Source: an uncultured Caulobacterales bacterium
GTDB lineage: Bacteria; Pseudomonadota; Alphaproteobacteria; Caulobacterales; Caulobacteraceae
Assembly (NCBI GenBank): GCA_903851655.1
Contig: CAINOV010000139.1
Span: forward strand, 1 to 35,091
Reading direction: 5' to 3'
Length of the DNA stretch: 35,091 nt
The translations under genes and the position numbers were made by a program. Numbering within the stretch: the stretch's first letter is position 1; every line of letters begins with the position of its first letter. This document shows positions 14,963-25,370 of the stretch, piece after piece. The notes beneath the pieces are model-generated. The model saw only the letters and a list, made by a program, of their open reading frames with translations, did not search any database and was not told the origin of the DNA.

Positions 14963-16345
14963 ATGCCTGCCGCCCTGTTGACCGCCCTCGCCCTTGCCGC
15001 CGCCCCCGCCGTGCCGACCCCGACGGCGGCGGATGCGCCCCTGCAGCCGGATCTGGCGGCCATCGCCAGGGCCGTCAGCGCGGAGGAACAGAAGGCGTTC
15101 CTGACCCGGCTGGTGGGCTTCGGCACGCGCCACACCCTGTCGGACACGACCTCGGCGACCCGGGGCATCGGGGCGGCCCGGCGCTTCGTCAAGGGGCGCT
15201 TCGAGGACTATGGCAAGGCGTGCGGGGGCTGCCTCGAGATCGTCACGCCGGAAGAGACCGTCACCGGCGCGCGGGTTCCGAAGCCCGCGGTCATCCAGGA
15301 CGTGCTGGCCATCCAGAGGGGGACGACCGATCCCGATCGGGTGGTGATCGTCGCCGGGCACATCGACAGCCGGGTCTCGGACGCCCTCAACGCCACCTCC
15401 GACGCCCCCGGGGCCAATGACGACGGGTCCGGCGTCACGGCGGTGATGGAGGCCGCGCGGGTGCTGTCGAAATACCGGTTCGGCGCCACCATCGTCTACG
15501 CCGTCCTGTCCGGCGAGGAGCAGGGTCTGTTCGGCGGAACCGTGCTGGCCCACTACGCCCGGGCCCACGGGTGGAAGGTCGAGGCCGACCTCAACAACGA
15601 CATCGTCGGCAACATCCACGGCCAGGGCGGCGAGACCGAGGCGGGCTTCGTCCGGGTCTTCTCCGAGGGCACCAAGGCGGTGGAGACCCCGGCGGACGCG
15701 GCCAGGCGCCGGTACAATGGCGGCGAGCTGGACAGCCCGTCGCGCAACATCGACCGCTACATGGCCGAACTCGCCAGCCGGTATCTGGACGGGTTCAAGG
15801 TGCGGATGGTGTACCGCACCGACCGCTTCGGCCGCGGCGGCGACCAGACCCCCCTGCTCGAGGCCGGCTATCCCGCAGTCCGCGTGACCGAGGCGGCGGA
15901 GAACTACACCCGCCAGCACCAGGATGTGCGGACCGAGAACGGGATCGCCTACGGGGACGTGCTGTCCGGCGTCGATTTCCCCTATCTGGCGAACGTCACC
16001 CGGCTGGACGCCGTCACCCTGGCCAGCCTCGCCTGGGCCCCCGCCCCGCCGGAAGGGGTGAAGATCGAGGGCGCCGTGTCGCCGGACACCCAGCTCAGCT
16101 GGCAACCGGCCCCTGGCGCCGCGGGCTATCGGGTCTGGTGGCGGGAAACCACCGAGCCGTTCTGGACCCACAGCCGCGACGCCGGGCCGGCGACGGCGCT
16201 GAAGCTGAACGGCGTGGTCATCGACGACTGGTTCTTCGGCGTGCAGTCCATCTCCCGCGAAGGTTACGCCAGCCCGGTGGTGTTCCCCGGACCGGCGGGC
16301 GCCTTCGTCTCGCCCGCGCCGGCTACGCCGACCACCGGAAAATAG
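14963..16345 (+). CDS. Exported M28 family zinc metallopeptidase with C-terminal FnIII-like domain
   Basis: A 460-residue secreted or periplasmic aminopeptidase-like enzyme. A Sec signal (MPAALLTALALAAAPA) precedes the catalytic domain. The two-zinc site is complete: H in AGHIDSRVSD (about 133), bridging D in GANDDGSG (about 153), catalytic and metal E pair in SGEEQG (about 185), D in NNDIVG (about 213), and H in RQHQD (about 319). The last 100 residues (LSWQPAPGAAGYRVWWRET and WFFGVQSISREGYASP) resemble a fibronectin type III fold. The track starts at TTG 14927; ATG 14963 is preferred because it begins exactly at the signal peptide. The gene ends 4 bp before the convergent murD stop. The substrate is unknown, probably peptides in the envelope or medium. 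Confidence 0.9.
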   Translation: MPAALLTALALAAAPAVPTPTAADAPLQPDLAAIARAVSAEEQKAFLTRLVGFGTRHTLSDTTSATRGIGAARRFVKGRFEDYGKACGGCLEIVTPEETVTGARVPKPAVIQDVLAIQRGTTDPDRVVIVAGHIDSRVSDALNATSDAPGANDDGSGVTAVMEAARVLSKYRFGATIVYAVLSGEEQGLFGGTVLAHYARAHGWKVEADLNNDIVGNIHGQGGETEAGFVRVFSEGTKAVETPADAARRRYNGGELDSPSRNIDRYMAELASRYLDGFKVRMVYRTDRFGRGGDQTPLLEAGYPAVRVTEAAENYTRQHQDVRTENGIAYGDVLSGVDFPYLANVTRLDAVTLASLAWAPAPPEGVKIEGAVSPDTQLSWQPAPGAAGYRVWWRETTEPFWTHSRDAGPATALKLNGVVIDDWFFGVQSISREGYASPVVFPGPAGAFVSPAPATPTTGK

Positions 16346-16349
16346 CCTG

Positions 16350-17738
16350 CTAGACCTGCGCTCGCGCCAGTTCGGTGAAGGCGTCGCCCCGGACCTCGAA
16401 GTCCGGGAACTGGTCGAAGCTGGCGCAGGCGGGGGACAGCAGCACCACGGCGTCCTGGCCGGTCGCCTTTGCATCCGCGTGCGCCGCCGCCACCGCCGTC
16501 GCCAGGTCGCCGCAGAGGACCGCCTCGGCGTGCCCCTTCAGGGAGCGGGCGAAGTCGTCCGCCGCCTCGCCGATCAGATAGGCCCTCGCGATGCGCGGAT
16601 AGAGGTCCGTCAGGGACTCGATGCCGCCAGCCTTGGCCCGCCCGCCTGCGATCCAGTAGAACCGGTCGAAGGTGGACATGGCCTGTCGGGCGGCGTCGGC
16701 GTTGGTGGCCTTGCTGTCATTGACGAAGCGCACCTTGCCGATCCGGGCCACCTCCTGCATCCGGTGCGCCAGGCCCGGAAAGCTGAGCATCCCCCGCAGG
16801 ATGTCCGCCGACGTGATCCCCAGCGCCAGGCAGGCGGCATAGGCCGCCGCGGCGTTCTGCCAGTTGTGGCGCCCCAGCAGCGACCGGGCCCGGCCCAGAT
16901 TGGCCACCTCCACTGAGCGTTCGCCGGTGGCGTCATAGAGCGCGCCCTGCAGCACATAGAAGCCCCGCCCCATGGCCCGGCCCGACGAGACCGGCCGGAT
17001 CGCGCGCTTGTTCAGGGCCGTGATCTCCGTACAGATGCGCTGGCCCCACGGGTCGTCGACGCCGATCACGGCGGTGTCGCCCTTGACCTGGTTGGCGAAG
17101 ATCCGGCGCTTGGCGTCCACATAGTTGTCCATGGATCCGTGCCGGTCCAGGTGATCGGGCGAGATGTTCAGCAGCACCGCGGCGTCGCAGCGCAGGCTGA
17201 ACGTCAGGTCCAGCTGGTAGGAGCTGAGTTCCAGCACATAGATGGCGCCGCCCTCGAGGTCGTCGAGGCCGAGCACGCCGAAGCCGATATTGCCGCCCAC
17301 CCGCACCGTGCGACCCGCGGACTTGCAGATGTGACCGATCAGGGCGGTGGTGGTGGACTTGCCATTGGTGCCGGTGACGCCGCAGACCTTCGGCCGGTCG
17401 TGGGCGGGCAGCGCATTCACCGTCCGGGCGAACAGCTCCACGTCGCCGATGATCTCGGTCCCCGCGGCGCGGGCCTTGTCCACCGTCCAGTGCGGTTTGG
17501 GATGGGTCAGGGGCACGCCCGGCGACAGGACCAGCGCCTCGATCCCCGACCAGTCGGCGAGGGTCAGGTCCTCCACCGGCAGACCCTCGGCGCGGGCGGT
17601 GGCCACGGCCTGGGCGTTGTCGTCCCAGACGCTGACCCGGGCGCCGGCGGCGACCAGGGCGCGGGCGGCGGCAAGGCCGGTGCGGGCCAGCCCGAACACG
17701 GCCATCCGCTTGCCTTCGAACCCGCGCAGGGTGATCAC
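16350..17738 (-). CDS. murD: UDP-N-acetylmuramoyl-L-alanine--D-glutamate ligase
   Basis: Cytoplasmic ATP-dependent ligase adding D-Glu to UDP-MurNAc-Ala, 462 residues. The N-terminal Rossmann part has VFGLARTGLAAA, the ATP P-loop is GVTGTNGKSTTT (about 117-128), and the central block LELSSYQLD and later HRMQEVARIGKVRFVNDSKATN are MurD-specific. The start is GTG at 17738 with GAGAGGAG upstream; it lies 22 bp after mraY. In the usual dcw order ftsW and murG follow; here the next gene is the convergent M28 peptidase. Confidence 0.97.
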   Translation of the reverse strand: MITLRGFEGKRMAVFGLARTGLAAARALVAAGARVSVWDDNAQAVATARAEGLPVEDLTLADWSGIEALVLSPGVPLTHPKPHWTVDKARAAGTEIIGDVELFARTVNALPAHDRPKVCGVTGTNGKSTTTALIGHICKSAGRTVRVGGNIGFGVLGLDDLEGGAIYVLELSSYQLDLTFSLRCDAAVLLNISPDHLDRHGSMDNYVDAKRRIFANQVKGDTAVIGVDDPWGQRICTEITALNKRAIRPVSSGRAMGRGFYVLQGALYDATGERSVEVANLGRARSLLGRHNWQNAAAAYAACLALGITSADILRGMLSFPGLAHRMQEVARIGKVRFVNDSKATNADAARQAMSTFDRFYWIAGGRAKAGGIESLTDLYPRIARAYLIGEAADDFARSLKGHAEAVLCGDLATAVAAAHADAKATGQDAVVLLSPACASFDQFPDFEVRGDAFTELARAQV

Positions 17739-17760
17739 GTCCGGTCTCCTCTCTCGCGGC

Positions 17761-18873
17761 TCAGCGCAGCTTCAGGGTGGCCATGCCCAGCAGCGCCAGC
17801 ACCACCGCCACGATCCAGAAGCGGATGACGATGGTGGACTCGCTCCAGCCCAGCTTCTCGTAGTGGTGATGGATCGGCGCCATCAGGAACACCCGCTTGC
17901 CGGTGCGGCGGAAATACAGGACCTGGATCGCCACCGAAAGCGTCTCGGCCACGAACAGGCCGCCGACAATGCCCAGCACGATCTCGTGCTTGGTGCAGAC
18001 GGCGATGGCCCCCAGCAGGCCCCCCAGGGCCAGGGAGCCGGTGTCCCCCATGAAGATCCGGGCCGGCGGGGCGTTGTACCACAGAAAGCCCATCCCCGCC
18101 CCGATCACCGAGCCGCAGACCACGGCCAGTTCTCCCGCGCCCGGGACGAAATGGATCTGCAGGTACTGAGCGAACACGAAGTTGCCGACCAGGTAGGCGA
18201 TCACGCCGAAGGCCGTCGAGGCGATCATCACCGGCACGATCGCCAGTCCGTCCAGTCCGTCGGTCAGGTTCACCGCATTGGAAAACCCGGCGATCACGAA
18301 GGCGCCGAAGGCCACGTAGAACCAGCCCAGGTCGATCATCAGGCTCTTGAACACCGGGAAGCTGAGCGAGGTCGAGAAATTGCCCATGGTCGAACTCGCC
18401 GGGCTCAACCGGATCAGGATCAGGGTCGCCAGACCGGCAATGAGGAACTGGACCAGGAGTTTCATCCGGCTGGAGACGCCGGCCGTGGTCTGTTTCGTGA
18501 CCTTGGCGTAGTCGTCCATGAAGCCGAGGATGCCATAGCCCGTGGTGACCATCAGCACGACCCAGACGTTGATGTTGGTCAGATCGGCCCAGAGCAGCGT
18601 GCCCACCGCCAGACCGGCCAGGATCATGAACCCGCCCATGGTCGGCGTGCCCTTCTTTTCCAGGACGTGACGCTCGATCCCGTCGGTGCGGATCGGCTGG
18701 CCCTTGCCCTGCTTGACCTTCATCCAGTTGATGAAGCGCGAGCCCATGGAGATCGCCACCAGCTGCCCGGTGAACAGGGCCATGGCGGCGCGAAAGGTCA
18801 GATAGTGCAGCAGGTTCAGCAGCGGGATGTGCTGGTGAGCGTGTTCCAGGTAGTCGTACAGAAGATACAGCAT
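17761..18873 (-). CDS. mraY: Phospho-N-acetylmuramoyl-pentapeptide-transferase
   Basis: Ten-helix inner-membrane enzyme that makes lipid I from UDP-MurNAc-pentapeptide and undecaprenyl phosphate, 370 residues. [17 protein letters not shown] (Mg/active site), [25 protein letters not shown] and the cytoplasmic [11 protein letters not shown] loop are all intact. The track fuses it to 187 out-of-gene residues; the true start is the ATG at 18873, which shares one base with the murF stop (TGATG) and begins with the usual MLYLLYDYL. Confidence 0.98.
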   Translation of the reverse strand: MLYLLYDYLEHAHQHIPLLNLLHYLTFRAAMALFTGQLVAISMGSRFINWMKVKQGKGQPIRTDGIERHVLEKKGTPTMGGFMILAGLAVGTLLWADLTNINVWVVLMVTTGYGILGFMDDYAKVTKQTTAGVSSRMKLLVQFLIAGLATLILIRLSPASSTMGNFSTSLSFPVFKSLMIDLGWFYVAFGAFVIAGFSNAVNLTDGLDGLAIVPVMIASTAFGVIAYLVGNFVFAQYLQIHFVPGAGELAVVCGSVIGAGMGFLWYNAPPARIFMGDTGSLALGGLLGAIAVCTKHEIVLGIVGGLFVAETLSVAIQVLYFRRTGKRVFLMAPIHHHYEKLGWSESTIVIRFWIVAVVLALLGMATLKLR

Positions 18874-20258
18874 CAATGACGCTCCCCGCCGGTCAGCACG
18901 TCCACGATCTGTGACGCGCGCGACCCGTTCGATCCCTTGACCACCACAACATCGCCCGGACGAACAGCCCCTTTCAGCTCCTGGGCGAGCGCGGCGGCGT
19001 CCGGCGCATGGACGCCGCGCTCGGCGGGCGACAGCTGGTCCCACAGGGCCCGCATCAGGGGGCCGGCGCAGAACACCTTGTCCACCCGCGCCGCGCGGAT
19101 GTCCGCGGCCAGGGCGGCGTGCAGGGCGGGCCCCTGCTCGCCCAGCTCCAGCATGTCGGTCAGGGCCAGGATCCGGCGTCCCGCCGCCGGCCGGGCGCCC
19201 AGGGCGGCGATCACCGCCTGCATGGACACGGGGTTGGCGTTGTAGCTCTCGTCCACCAGGGTGTAGGTCCCGCCGGGCAGGAACAGGGTGTGCTCGGCCC
19301 CGCGCCCCCCCAGGGGGCCGAATACGGCCAGGGCCTGCAGGGCGGTCTCGCGGTCGACGCCCAGGGACTCGGCGATGACCAGCACCATCAGGGCGTTCAG
19401 GCCCCAGTGGTCGCCGGTCTGGGCGATGGCGAAGCAAAGCCGGGTCCCGAAGAGGTCAGCCGTGACGATCTGTCGCGCCCCGTCCGGCGCGAGATCCAGC
19501 AGACGGGCGGCGCTGGCGGTGCGGCGCCCCACGGAAACGATCTCCGCCCCGCGCTTGGCGGCGGCGGCCTGCAGCAGGTCGAACCAGCGGTTGTCGGCGT
19601 TGAGCACGGCCCGTCCGCCGGGCTTCAGGCCAGAGAAGATCTCCGCCTTGGCCCGGGCGACCCCCGCCTCGCCATCGGGAAAGTTCTCGATGTGCACCGG
19701 CCCCACGGTGGTGACCACCGCCACGTCCGGGCGGATCATCCCCACCAGAGGCGTGATCTCCCCCGCATGGTTCATGCCCACCTCGAACACGGCGCGCCGG
19801 GTGTCCCGGGGCATCCGCGCCAGGGTCAGGGGCACGCCGATATGGTTGTTGTAGGACTTCACGGAGCTGTGCCCCTGGCCGGCGCGGGCGAGCACGGCGG
19901 CCACGGCCTGGGTGACGCTGGTCTTGCCCACCGACCCAGTCACCGCAGCGCAGTGCAGCCCGGCCGGTCGTGCCCGGGCGGCGCGGCCCAGCGCCTCGAG
20001 GGCGGCGAAGACGTCGGCGACCTGCACGTGCGGCCCGTCCACCGCCCGGCTGACCAGGGCCCCGGCGGCGCCGCGGGCCAGCGCCCCCGGGACAAAGTCA
20101 TGGCCGTCCCGCGCGCCGGACAGGGCGACGAACAGGTCCCCCGCCTCCAGGGACCGGGTGTCGATGGAGACGCCGGAGACGGCGAAGGCCCCGCGGGCGG
20201 TCCCGCCGGTCGCCGCGGCGATCTCGTCGGCGGTCCAGAGGGGCTGCGGCTCAGACAC
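18873..20258 (-). CDS. murF: UDP-N-acetylmuramoyl-tripeptide--D-alanyl-D-alanine ligase
   Basis: Adds D-Ala-D-Ala to the UDP-MurNAc-tripeptide, 461 residues. The P-loop is [12 protein letters not shown] (about 109), the Mur-ligase central motif is [11 protein letters not shown], and [10 protein letters not shown] is a strong MurF-specific signature. The first 80 residues form the UDP-binding domain ([18 protein letters not shown]). It overlaps the murE end by 8 bp and abuts mraY, so the three are translationally coupled. Confidence 0.97.
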   Translation of the reverse strand: MSEPQPLWTADEIAAATGGTARGAFAVSGVSIDTRSLEAGDLFVALSGARDGHDFVPGALARGAAGALVSRAVDGPHVQVADVFAALEALGRAARARPAGLHCAAVTGSVGKTSVTQAVAAVLARAGQGHSSVKSYNNHIGVPLTLARMPRDTRRAVFEVGMNHAGEITPLVGMIRPDVAVVTTVGPVHIENFPDGEAGVARAKAEIFSGLKPGGRAVLNADNRWFDLLQAAAAKRGAEIVSVGRRTASAARLLDLAPDGARQIVTADLFGTRLCFAIAQTGDHWGLNALMVLVIAESLGVDRETALQALAVFGPLGGRGAEHTLFLPGGTYTLVDESYNANPVSMQAVIAALGARPAAGRRILALTDMLELGEQGPALHAALAADIRAARVDKVFCAGPLMRALWDQLSPAERGVHAPDAAALAQELKGAVRPGDVVVVKGSNGSRASQIVDVLTGGERH

Positions 20259-21717
20259 GGACGGTCTCGCCGCCCCGGGCGGCCAGGGCCGCTGCGGTCT
20301 CCGTCACGTCGTCGAAGGGGTGGGTGACGCCGGCGATGGTCTGGCCCTGCTCATGCCCCTTGCCCGCCACCACCAGGATGTCGCCGGCGCGCAGCTGCTC
20401 GACCCCGGCGCGGATCGCGGCCCGGCGGTCGCCCACCTCCACCGCGTCCGGACTGCCCTGCAGCACCATGGCGCGGATGCGGGCCGGGTCCTCGGACCGG
20501 GGATTGTCATCGGTGACGATGGCCAGGTCGGCCAGCCGGGCCGCGGCCTCGCCCATCCGGGCGCGCTTGGTGGTGTCCCGGTCGCCGCCGGCGCCGAACA
20601 CCACGATCACCCGGCCGCGGGCGTGGGGTCGCACCGCCTTCAGCACGGTCTCGAGCCCGTCAGGGGTATGGGCGTAGTCCACATAGGCCTCGCCGCCCTC
20701 CGAGGTCCGTCCCACCCACTGCAGCCGGCCCGGCGCGCCCTTCAGGTGGGCCAGGGCGGCGATCACGTCGTCCGGCCGCTCCCCCGCAGCGATGCACAGG
20801 CCCGCGGCCACCAGGGCGTTGGAGGCCTGGAACGCCCCGGCCAGGGGCAGCCGGACCGAATAGCCGCGCCCGCGGAAGCGCAGGATCAGCTCCTGCCCAT
20901 AGGGCTCGGGCCGCCGGTCGGCCAGGTGCAGGCCGTGGCCCGCCTCCCCCACCGAGAAGACCGTCTGGCCATACAGATAGGCGGAGGCGGCGAAGGCGGG
21001 GAATTCCGGACTGTCGGCGTTCAGCACCGCAGTGGCCCCGGTGGGCGCCAGGGTGTCGAACAGGCGCAGCTTGGCCGCGCGATAGGCGTCCATCGTCTCG
21101 TGATAGTCCAGATGGTCCTGGGTCAGGTTGGTGAAGCCCGCCGCCGTCAGCCGCAGGCCGTCGATCCGGCGCTGGTCCAGCCCATGGGACGAGGCCTCGA
21201 TGGCCAGATGGGTCACCCCCCGCGCCACCAGGTCCGCCGCCATCCGGGCCACGGCTTCCGCATCGGGGGTCGTCAGGCCGGGGCCGGTCAGGTTCTCGTC
21301 GGCCAGCTCCAGGCCCAGGGTGCCGAGGCTGGCCGCCTGGCGCCCCAGATGGGTGAAGATCTGGCGGCAGAAGGTCGCCACCGACGTCTTGCCGTTGGTG
21401 CCGGTCACCGCCACGATCACCGGCGGCTGGGCGCCCCAGAACCGGGCGGCGGCCAGGGCGTAGGCCCGCCGGACGTCATGAGTGCGGACGATGCTCGGCG
21501 CCGGATCGTCGGTGTCGTCCGGCGCCAGCACCGCCGCAGCCCCCTGCTCCAGGGCGCGGGGGATGAAGCTGCGACCGTCCACATGCGTCCCCGGCAGGGC
21601 GGCGAAGAGGGCGCCCGGGGCCACCTTGCGGCTGTCGGCCGTCACCCCCGTGATCAGCGGATCAAGGTCCAGCGGACGTTGCAGCAGGTCGGAAAGGCGG
21701 CGGGACGGGACGGTCAT
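20251..21717 (-). CDS. murE: UDP-N-acetylmuramoyl-tripeptide synthetase (meso-diaminopimelate adding)
   Basis: Adds the third stem-peptide residue, 488 residues. GVTADSRKVAPGALFAALPG starts the UDP-binding domain, VTGTNGKTSVATF is the P-loop (about 110), and EASSHGLDQRRIDGL is the carbamylated-lysine region block. DNPRSEDP (about residue 405) is the signature of meso-diaminopimelate specificity, as expected for a Gram-negative wall. It overlaps the ftsI end by 4 bp and murF by 8 bp. Confidence 0.97.
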   Translation of the reverse strand: MTVPSRRLSDLLQRPLDLDPLITGVTADSRKVAPGALFAALPGTHVDGRSFIPRALEQGAAAVLAPDDTDDPAPSIVRTHDVRRAYALAAARFWGAQPPVIVAVTGTNGKTSVATFCRQIFTHLGRQAASLGTLGLELADENLTGPGLTTPDAEAVARMAADLVARGVTHLAIEASSHGLDQRRIDGLRLTAAGFTNLTQDHLDYHETMDAYRAAKLRLFDTLAPTGATAVLNADSPEFPAFAASAYLYGQTVFSVGEAGHGLHLADRRPEPYGQELILRFRGRGYSVRLPLAGAFQASNALVAAGLCIAAGERPDDVIAALAHLKGAPGRLQWVGRTSEGGEAYVDYAHTPDGLETVLKAVRPHARGRVIVVFGAGGDRDTTKRARMGEAAARLADLAIVTDDNPRSEDPARIRAMVLQGSPDAVEVGDRRAAIRAGVEQLRAGDILVVAGKGHEQGQTIAGVTHPFDDVTETAAALAARGGETVRV

Positions 21718-23498
21718 TGCGCGTCCGTGCTGACATCTTCGACCAGGGGCTTGTCAACCGTCCGCACCGCCACCTGGGTCAGATCCCGCTTCACGTTGAG
21801 CAGCGGGGCGATGCGGTTCACCACCCGCCCGGCGGTCGGGCCGGCGTTCCAGGCGGCCTGGGCGTTGCCCGAACTGGCGGCGGTGGGCTTGGGCTCGTCC
21901 AGCAGCACCAGCACCAGGTAGCGCGGCGCGTTCAGCGGCCCGTCCGTGGGAAACACCGCGGCGAAGGACGTGAACAGGCGCTTGCGGGCGTACTGCCCGT
22001 TGATCACCTTTTCCGCCGTGCCGGTCTTGCCGCCCATGCGATAGCCAGGGGCCTCCTTCTCGGCGTTGCGGCCGGTGCCGTCGGTGACGTTCTTGCGCAG
22101 CAGCTGCAGCAGGACCTGCGAGGTCTCCGGCGTGATCACCTGCGGTCCGGCCGGCAGGTCGGCGCCGTCGCGCTTGCGGATGGTGAGCGGCAGCAGCCGG
22201 CCGCCATTCGTCAGCCCGCCAACCCCCTGGGCCACCGCCAGGGGGGTGACGGCGATGTTGTGGCCGAACGAGACGGAGACGCCGGAATCCTCGTTCCATT
22301 CCGCCGGGGCCAGGGGCTTCACGGACTCCGCCAGCTCGATCTTCGCCCGGTCGAGCACGCCGAAATTCTGCAGATAGGCGTGCAGCCGGTCGATACCCGC
22401 CATCCGCGCCAGCCGCGCCGTGCCGATGTTGGAGCTTTCGAGGAAGACCTCCTCCATGGTCAGGTTCTTGCCCGCCGGGTGGCTGTCATGCACCGTGCGC
22501 GACCCCATCTGCAGCGGGTGCAGGGTGTCCAGCACCGTGTCCAGCCGCGCCACGTGCTCGTTCAGGGCCATGGCGAAGGTGAACATCTTGAAGGTCGAGC
22601 CCATCTCGTAGCGGAACGCGCCCGCCCGGTTGATCTGGGCCGCGGGATCCCCCTCGCCCGGATGGTTCGGGTCGTAGTCGGGCAGGTTGGCCAGGGCCAG
22701 CACCTCGCCGGTCTGGACGTTGGTGACCAGGCCGATGGCGTTCTGGGCGCCGTAGAGGTCCACCGCACGCTTCAGCTCGGCCTCGAGGGCGGCCTGAATC
22801 CGCAGGTCCATGGCCAGGGCGATGTGTCCGCCCCCTGCGGCCGCGCTGTGCAGGTCGGCGTCCAGCGCCTTTTCCGCGCCGGCCAGCCCCTTGCCCGCCG
22901 GATCGGAGAAGCCGATCAGGTGCGAGGCCTGGTGGTCCAGCGGATAGGCGCGGCGCGGCTCTTCCTGGAAGGTGACGCCGGGCAGGCCCAGATCATGCAC
23001 CTGATCCCGCTCCTGCGCCGTCAGGCCGCTCTGGATCAGCACGATGCGCTTGCCGGAGACGGCCTCGTCGATCTTTGAGGCCAGGCCGGCCGCCGGGGCG
23101 CGGGTGAGCACGCTCAGCAGCCCGTCCTTGGTTTCCTTGGCGGTCCAGGTGTCCCGGCCGTCCACATAGACGCCATAGTGGGGCACATCGAGGGCCAGCA
23201 TCTCGCCATTGCGGTCGACCAGGTCCGCCCGGTGGATGGCGGCGGTCGGCCCTTCGACGCCGATCTCCACATGGTTCAGAAGGGCGACGGCGCTGGCCTT
23301 GGCGGCCAGTCCGACGAACAGCATCGCGAACAGCAGCAGCACGCCGAAGATGCGGACGCGGGTGTCGTCCACGGCGCGGTTGCGATTGCGGCTGCGCTCG
23401 AACGCATGCTCGATCCGCCAGAGAAACTCGATCAGCAGCCGCCACATGCGGAACAGGTTGGGCGGCGCGCGATACAGCTCGTCATGGGGGCGCTGCAT
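21714..23498 (-). CDS. ftsI: Peptidoglycan D,D-transpeptidase FtsI (PBP3)
   Basis: Septal class B penicillin-binding protein, 594 residues. A basic cytoplasmic tail is followed by one membrane helix (about 49-70), the PBP dimer/pedestal domain (RADLVDRNGEMLA) and the transpeptidase domain. Active-site motifs are S301-TFK-304, S355-S-N and K491-TGT, all intact. The protein has a long, Arg-rich N-terminal segment before the helix, and a C-terminal extension of about 35 residues after the usual fold. The start ATG shares one base with the ftsL stop (TGATG). FtsW, its normal polymerase partner, is not in this window. Confidence 0.97.
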   Translation of the reverse strand: MQRPHDELYRAPPNLFRMWRLLIEFLWRIEHAFERSRNRNRAVDDTRVRIFGVLLLFAMLFVGLAAKASAVALLNHVEIGVEGPTAAIHRADLVDRNGEMLALDVPHYGVYVDGRDTWTAKETKDGLLSVLTRAPAAGLASKIDEAVSGKRIVLIQSGLTAQERDQVHDLGLPGVTFQEEPRRAYPLDHQASHLIGFSDPAGKGLAGAEKALDADLHSAAAGGGHIALAMDLRIQAALEAELKRAVDLYGAQNAIGLVTNVQTGEVLALANLPDYDPNHPGEGDPAAQINRAGAFRYEMGSTFKMFTFAMALNEHVARLDTVLDTLHPLQMGSRTVHDSHPAGKNLTMEEVFLESSNIGTARLARMAGIDRLHAYLQNFGVLDRAKIELAESVKPLAPAEWNEDSGVSVSFGHNIAVTPLAVAQGVGGLTNGGRLLPLTIRKRDGADLPAGPQVITPETSQVLLQLLRKNVTDGTGRNAEKEAPGYRMGGKTGTAEKVINGQYARKRLFTSFAAVFPTDGPLNAPRYLVLVLLDEPKPTAASSGNAQAAWNAGPTAGRVVNRIAPLLNVKRDLTQVAVRTVDKPLVEDVSTDAQ

Positions 23499-23902
23499 CA
23501 GCGCACCTGTGCGGTCGCGGGGACCGGCGCCGCAGCGGACGGCGCGATCGGGGTCTCCGGCGTCGCCGGAGTCGCCGGGCGGCGGGCGACGGCGCGGAGG
23601 TCCGCCACCTGGACCTCCTGCTTCGCGGCCACCGGGCGCAGGTGCAGCATCTGATCGGACAGCCGCTCGATCCGCGCAGGCTGCTCCAGCCGGCTGAGTT
23701 CCTCCTGCATGCGGCGCACGTCCCGCTGCTCGGCGAGGATCTCCTTGTTCAGCTCGGTGATGCGGGCGCTCTCCTGCCCCGCGCCGGCCTTGAACAGGTA
23801 GACCGCCAGCATCAGCGCCACGAGGCAGCCGAAGGCCACCGTCTCCACCAGACTGACGCCCCGAACCCGAACGGTCAGGAGACGAATGATCGCAACGCTC
23901 AT
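23498..23902 (-). CDS. ftsL: Cell division protein FtsL (inferred)
   Basis: A small bitopic membrane protein of 134 residues. One membrane helix (about 20-40, [19 protein letters not shown]) is followed by a heptad-like periplasmic coiled coil ([28 protein letters not shown]) and a Pro/Ala-rich tail. FtsL is poorly conserved in sequence; the call rests on size, topology and its place between rsmH and ftsI. It would join FtsB and FtsQ in the divisome. ATGA overlap with rsmH upstream and TGATG overlap with ftsI downstream. Confidence 0.88.
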   Translation of the reverse strand: MSVAIIRLLTVRVRGVSLVETVAFGCLVALMLAVYLFKAGAGQESARITELNKEILAEQRDVRRMQEELSRLEQPARIERLSDQMLHLRPVAAKQEVQVADLRAVARRPATPATPETPIAPSAAAPVPATAQVR

Positions 23903-24852
23903 GCAGCCCTCCTCCAGACAGGCGCGGCCGTGCGGATGGCCGCGCGCAGTTTCGCCGACCGGGCGCGGGGATTGTCGGCCAGCTCCGCAGCGCCCGGGCC
24001 GCGGTGACCGTTGAACTGAAGCTCGAAACTGGCGGCCGCCCCCTTGGGCGCCTGGGGCAGGTGGCGGGAGCCCGAGGGCGTGCGCCCCGCCCGCTCGGTC
24101 AGGAAGGACTTCACGATCCGGTCCTCCAGGGAGTGGAAGGTCACCACCGCCAGCCGGCCGCCCGCGGGCAGCACCCGCTCGGCGGCGGCGAGGCCGGCCT
24201 CCAGCTCCCCCAGCTCGTCATTGACGGCGATGCGCAAGGCCTGGAACACCCGGGTCGCGGGATGGGTCGGCGCGCCCTTGCGGCCGCCCACGGCCCGCTC
24301 GACCTCCTCGGCCAGCTCCAGGGTCCGGGCGAAGGGTTGAATGGCGCGGCGGCGCGCCAGGAACTGGGTGATGCGGCGCGACGCCCGCTCCTCCCCATAG
24401 ACCCAGAACAGCCGCGCCAGCTCCGCCGGCTCGGTGTCGTTGACCAGGTCCGCCGCCGTGGGCCCCTCTGCGCCCATGCGCATGTCCAGCGGGCCGTCGC
24501 GCAGGAAGGAAAAGCCGCGGTCGGCCTCGTCCAGCTGCATGGACGACACGCCGATATCGAACACCACCGCGTCGCAGGCGGTCCAGCCCGCGTCGCCCAG
24601 CGCCGCCTCCAGATCCGAGAACCGGTGCTCCAGCAGGCGGAACCGGCCGGGAAACTCCGCCTCCAGGGCGCCCGCGAAACGCCGGGCCGTGGGGTCGCGA
24701 TCCAGGGCCAGAACCTCGGCGCCGGCCTCCAGCAGGGCCCGGCTGTAGCCGCCGGCGCCGAAGGTGGCGTCGACGATGCGAACGCCCGGAGCCGGGGCCA
24801 GGGCCTCCACGACCTCGTGAAGCAGGACCGGCAGGTGCGGCCGGGCGCTCAT
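23899..24852 (-). CDS. rsmH: 16S rRNA (cytosine(1402)-N4)-methyltransferase
   Basis: SAM-dependent N4-methylation of C1402 in 16S rRNA, 317 residues. [13 protein letters not shown] opens the protein, the SAM site is [10 protein letters not shown] (28-37), [18 protein letters not shown] is the family signature, and [12 protein letters not shown] and a basic C-terminus close it. The track runs upstream through mraZ in another frame; the true ATG at 24852 overlaps the mraZ stop as ATGA. Second gene of the dcw cluster. Confidence 0.98.
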   Translation of the reverse strand: MSARPHLPVLLHEVVEALAPAPGVRIVDATFGAGGYSRALLEAGAEVLALDRDPTARRFAGALEAEFPGRFRLLEHRFSDLEAALGDAGWTACDAVVFDIGVSSMQLDEADRGFSFLRDGPLDMRMGAEGPTAADLVNDTEPAELARLFWVYGEERASRRITQFLARRRAIQPFARTLELAEEVERAVGGRKGAPTHPATRVFQALRIAVNDELGELEAGLAAAERVLPAGGRLAVVTFHSLEDRIVKSFLTERAGRTPSGSRHLPQAPKGAAASFELQFNGHRGPGAAELADNPRARSAKLRAAIRTAAPVWRRAA

Positions 24853-25319
24853 GCCGCGCCCCCGGACGCCCGGGACAGGCGCTGGGCTTCCCGCAGGGCG
24901 GCCAGCCCGTCCCGAGCCGCCTTGCGCGCCGCCTCGCGATGGGCGGCGAAGGCGTCCGGCGCCCAGACCTGGAAGCGGTCGCCCAGCCCCACCAGCACCA
25001 CGCGGTCGGTGAGGCCGAACGCCTCGCACAGGTCCTCGGGCAGGGTGATGCGTCCGGCGGTGTCGTAGGACAGCTTGTGCATGCCGCCCAGCACCGCGGT
25101 TTCCAACGCGCTGCGCAGGGGGTCGCCGAAGGACAGCTCCCCGATCAGGGACTGATACTGGTTGAACAGGGCCATGCCGCCGCCCTCGAGGCAGTCCGCC
25201 TCGATGGAGGGGAAGCAGAACACCCCCTCGAAGGGGCCGGCCGCCAGGGCGCGGAAATCCGCCGGCACCACGATGCGCCGCTTCTGGTCCAGAGGCTTCT
25301 CGAAGGTCGAGAGAAACAC
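24849..25319 (-). CDS. mraZ: Transcriptional regulator MraZ
   Basis: A 156-residue DNA-binding protein with two SpoVT/AbrB-like halves: [13 protein letters not shown] near residue 11 and [18 protein letters not shown] near 85. In E. coli MraZ represses its own dcw operon by binding TGGG repeats at the promoter, and exactly such repeats lie upstream here. The start is GTG at 25319 with an AAGGGGA-type site a little upstream. The segment [19 protein letters not shown] resembles Caulobacter MraZ as I recall it. It heads mraZ-rsmH-ftsL-ftsI-murE-murF-mraY-murD. Confidence 0.96.
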   Translation of the reverse strand: MFLSTFEKPLDQKRRIVVPADFRALAAGPFEGVFCFPSIEADCLEGGGMALFNQYQSLIGELSFGDPLRSALETAVLGGMHKLSYDTAGRITLPEDLCEAFGLTDRVVLVGLGDRFQVWAPDAFAAHREAARKAARDGLAALREAQRLSRASGGAA

Positions 25320-25370
25320 CCTTGTCCGTCCCCTTCCGGGCGCAGCCCGCCCAGCCCGCCAACAGATAAA

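Noticed and set aside
17761-19437. 558-aa ORF as a murF-mraY fusion
   Set aside because: The first 187 residues are out-of-frame shadow of murF; mraY has its own ATG overlapping the murF stop.
23899-25362. 487-aa ORF as an extended RsmH
   Set aside because: The N-terminal part is an alternative frame of mraZ; the ATG at 24852 gives normal RsmH length.
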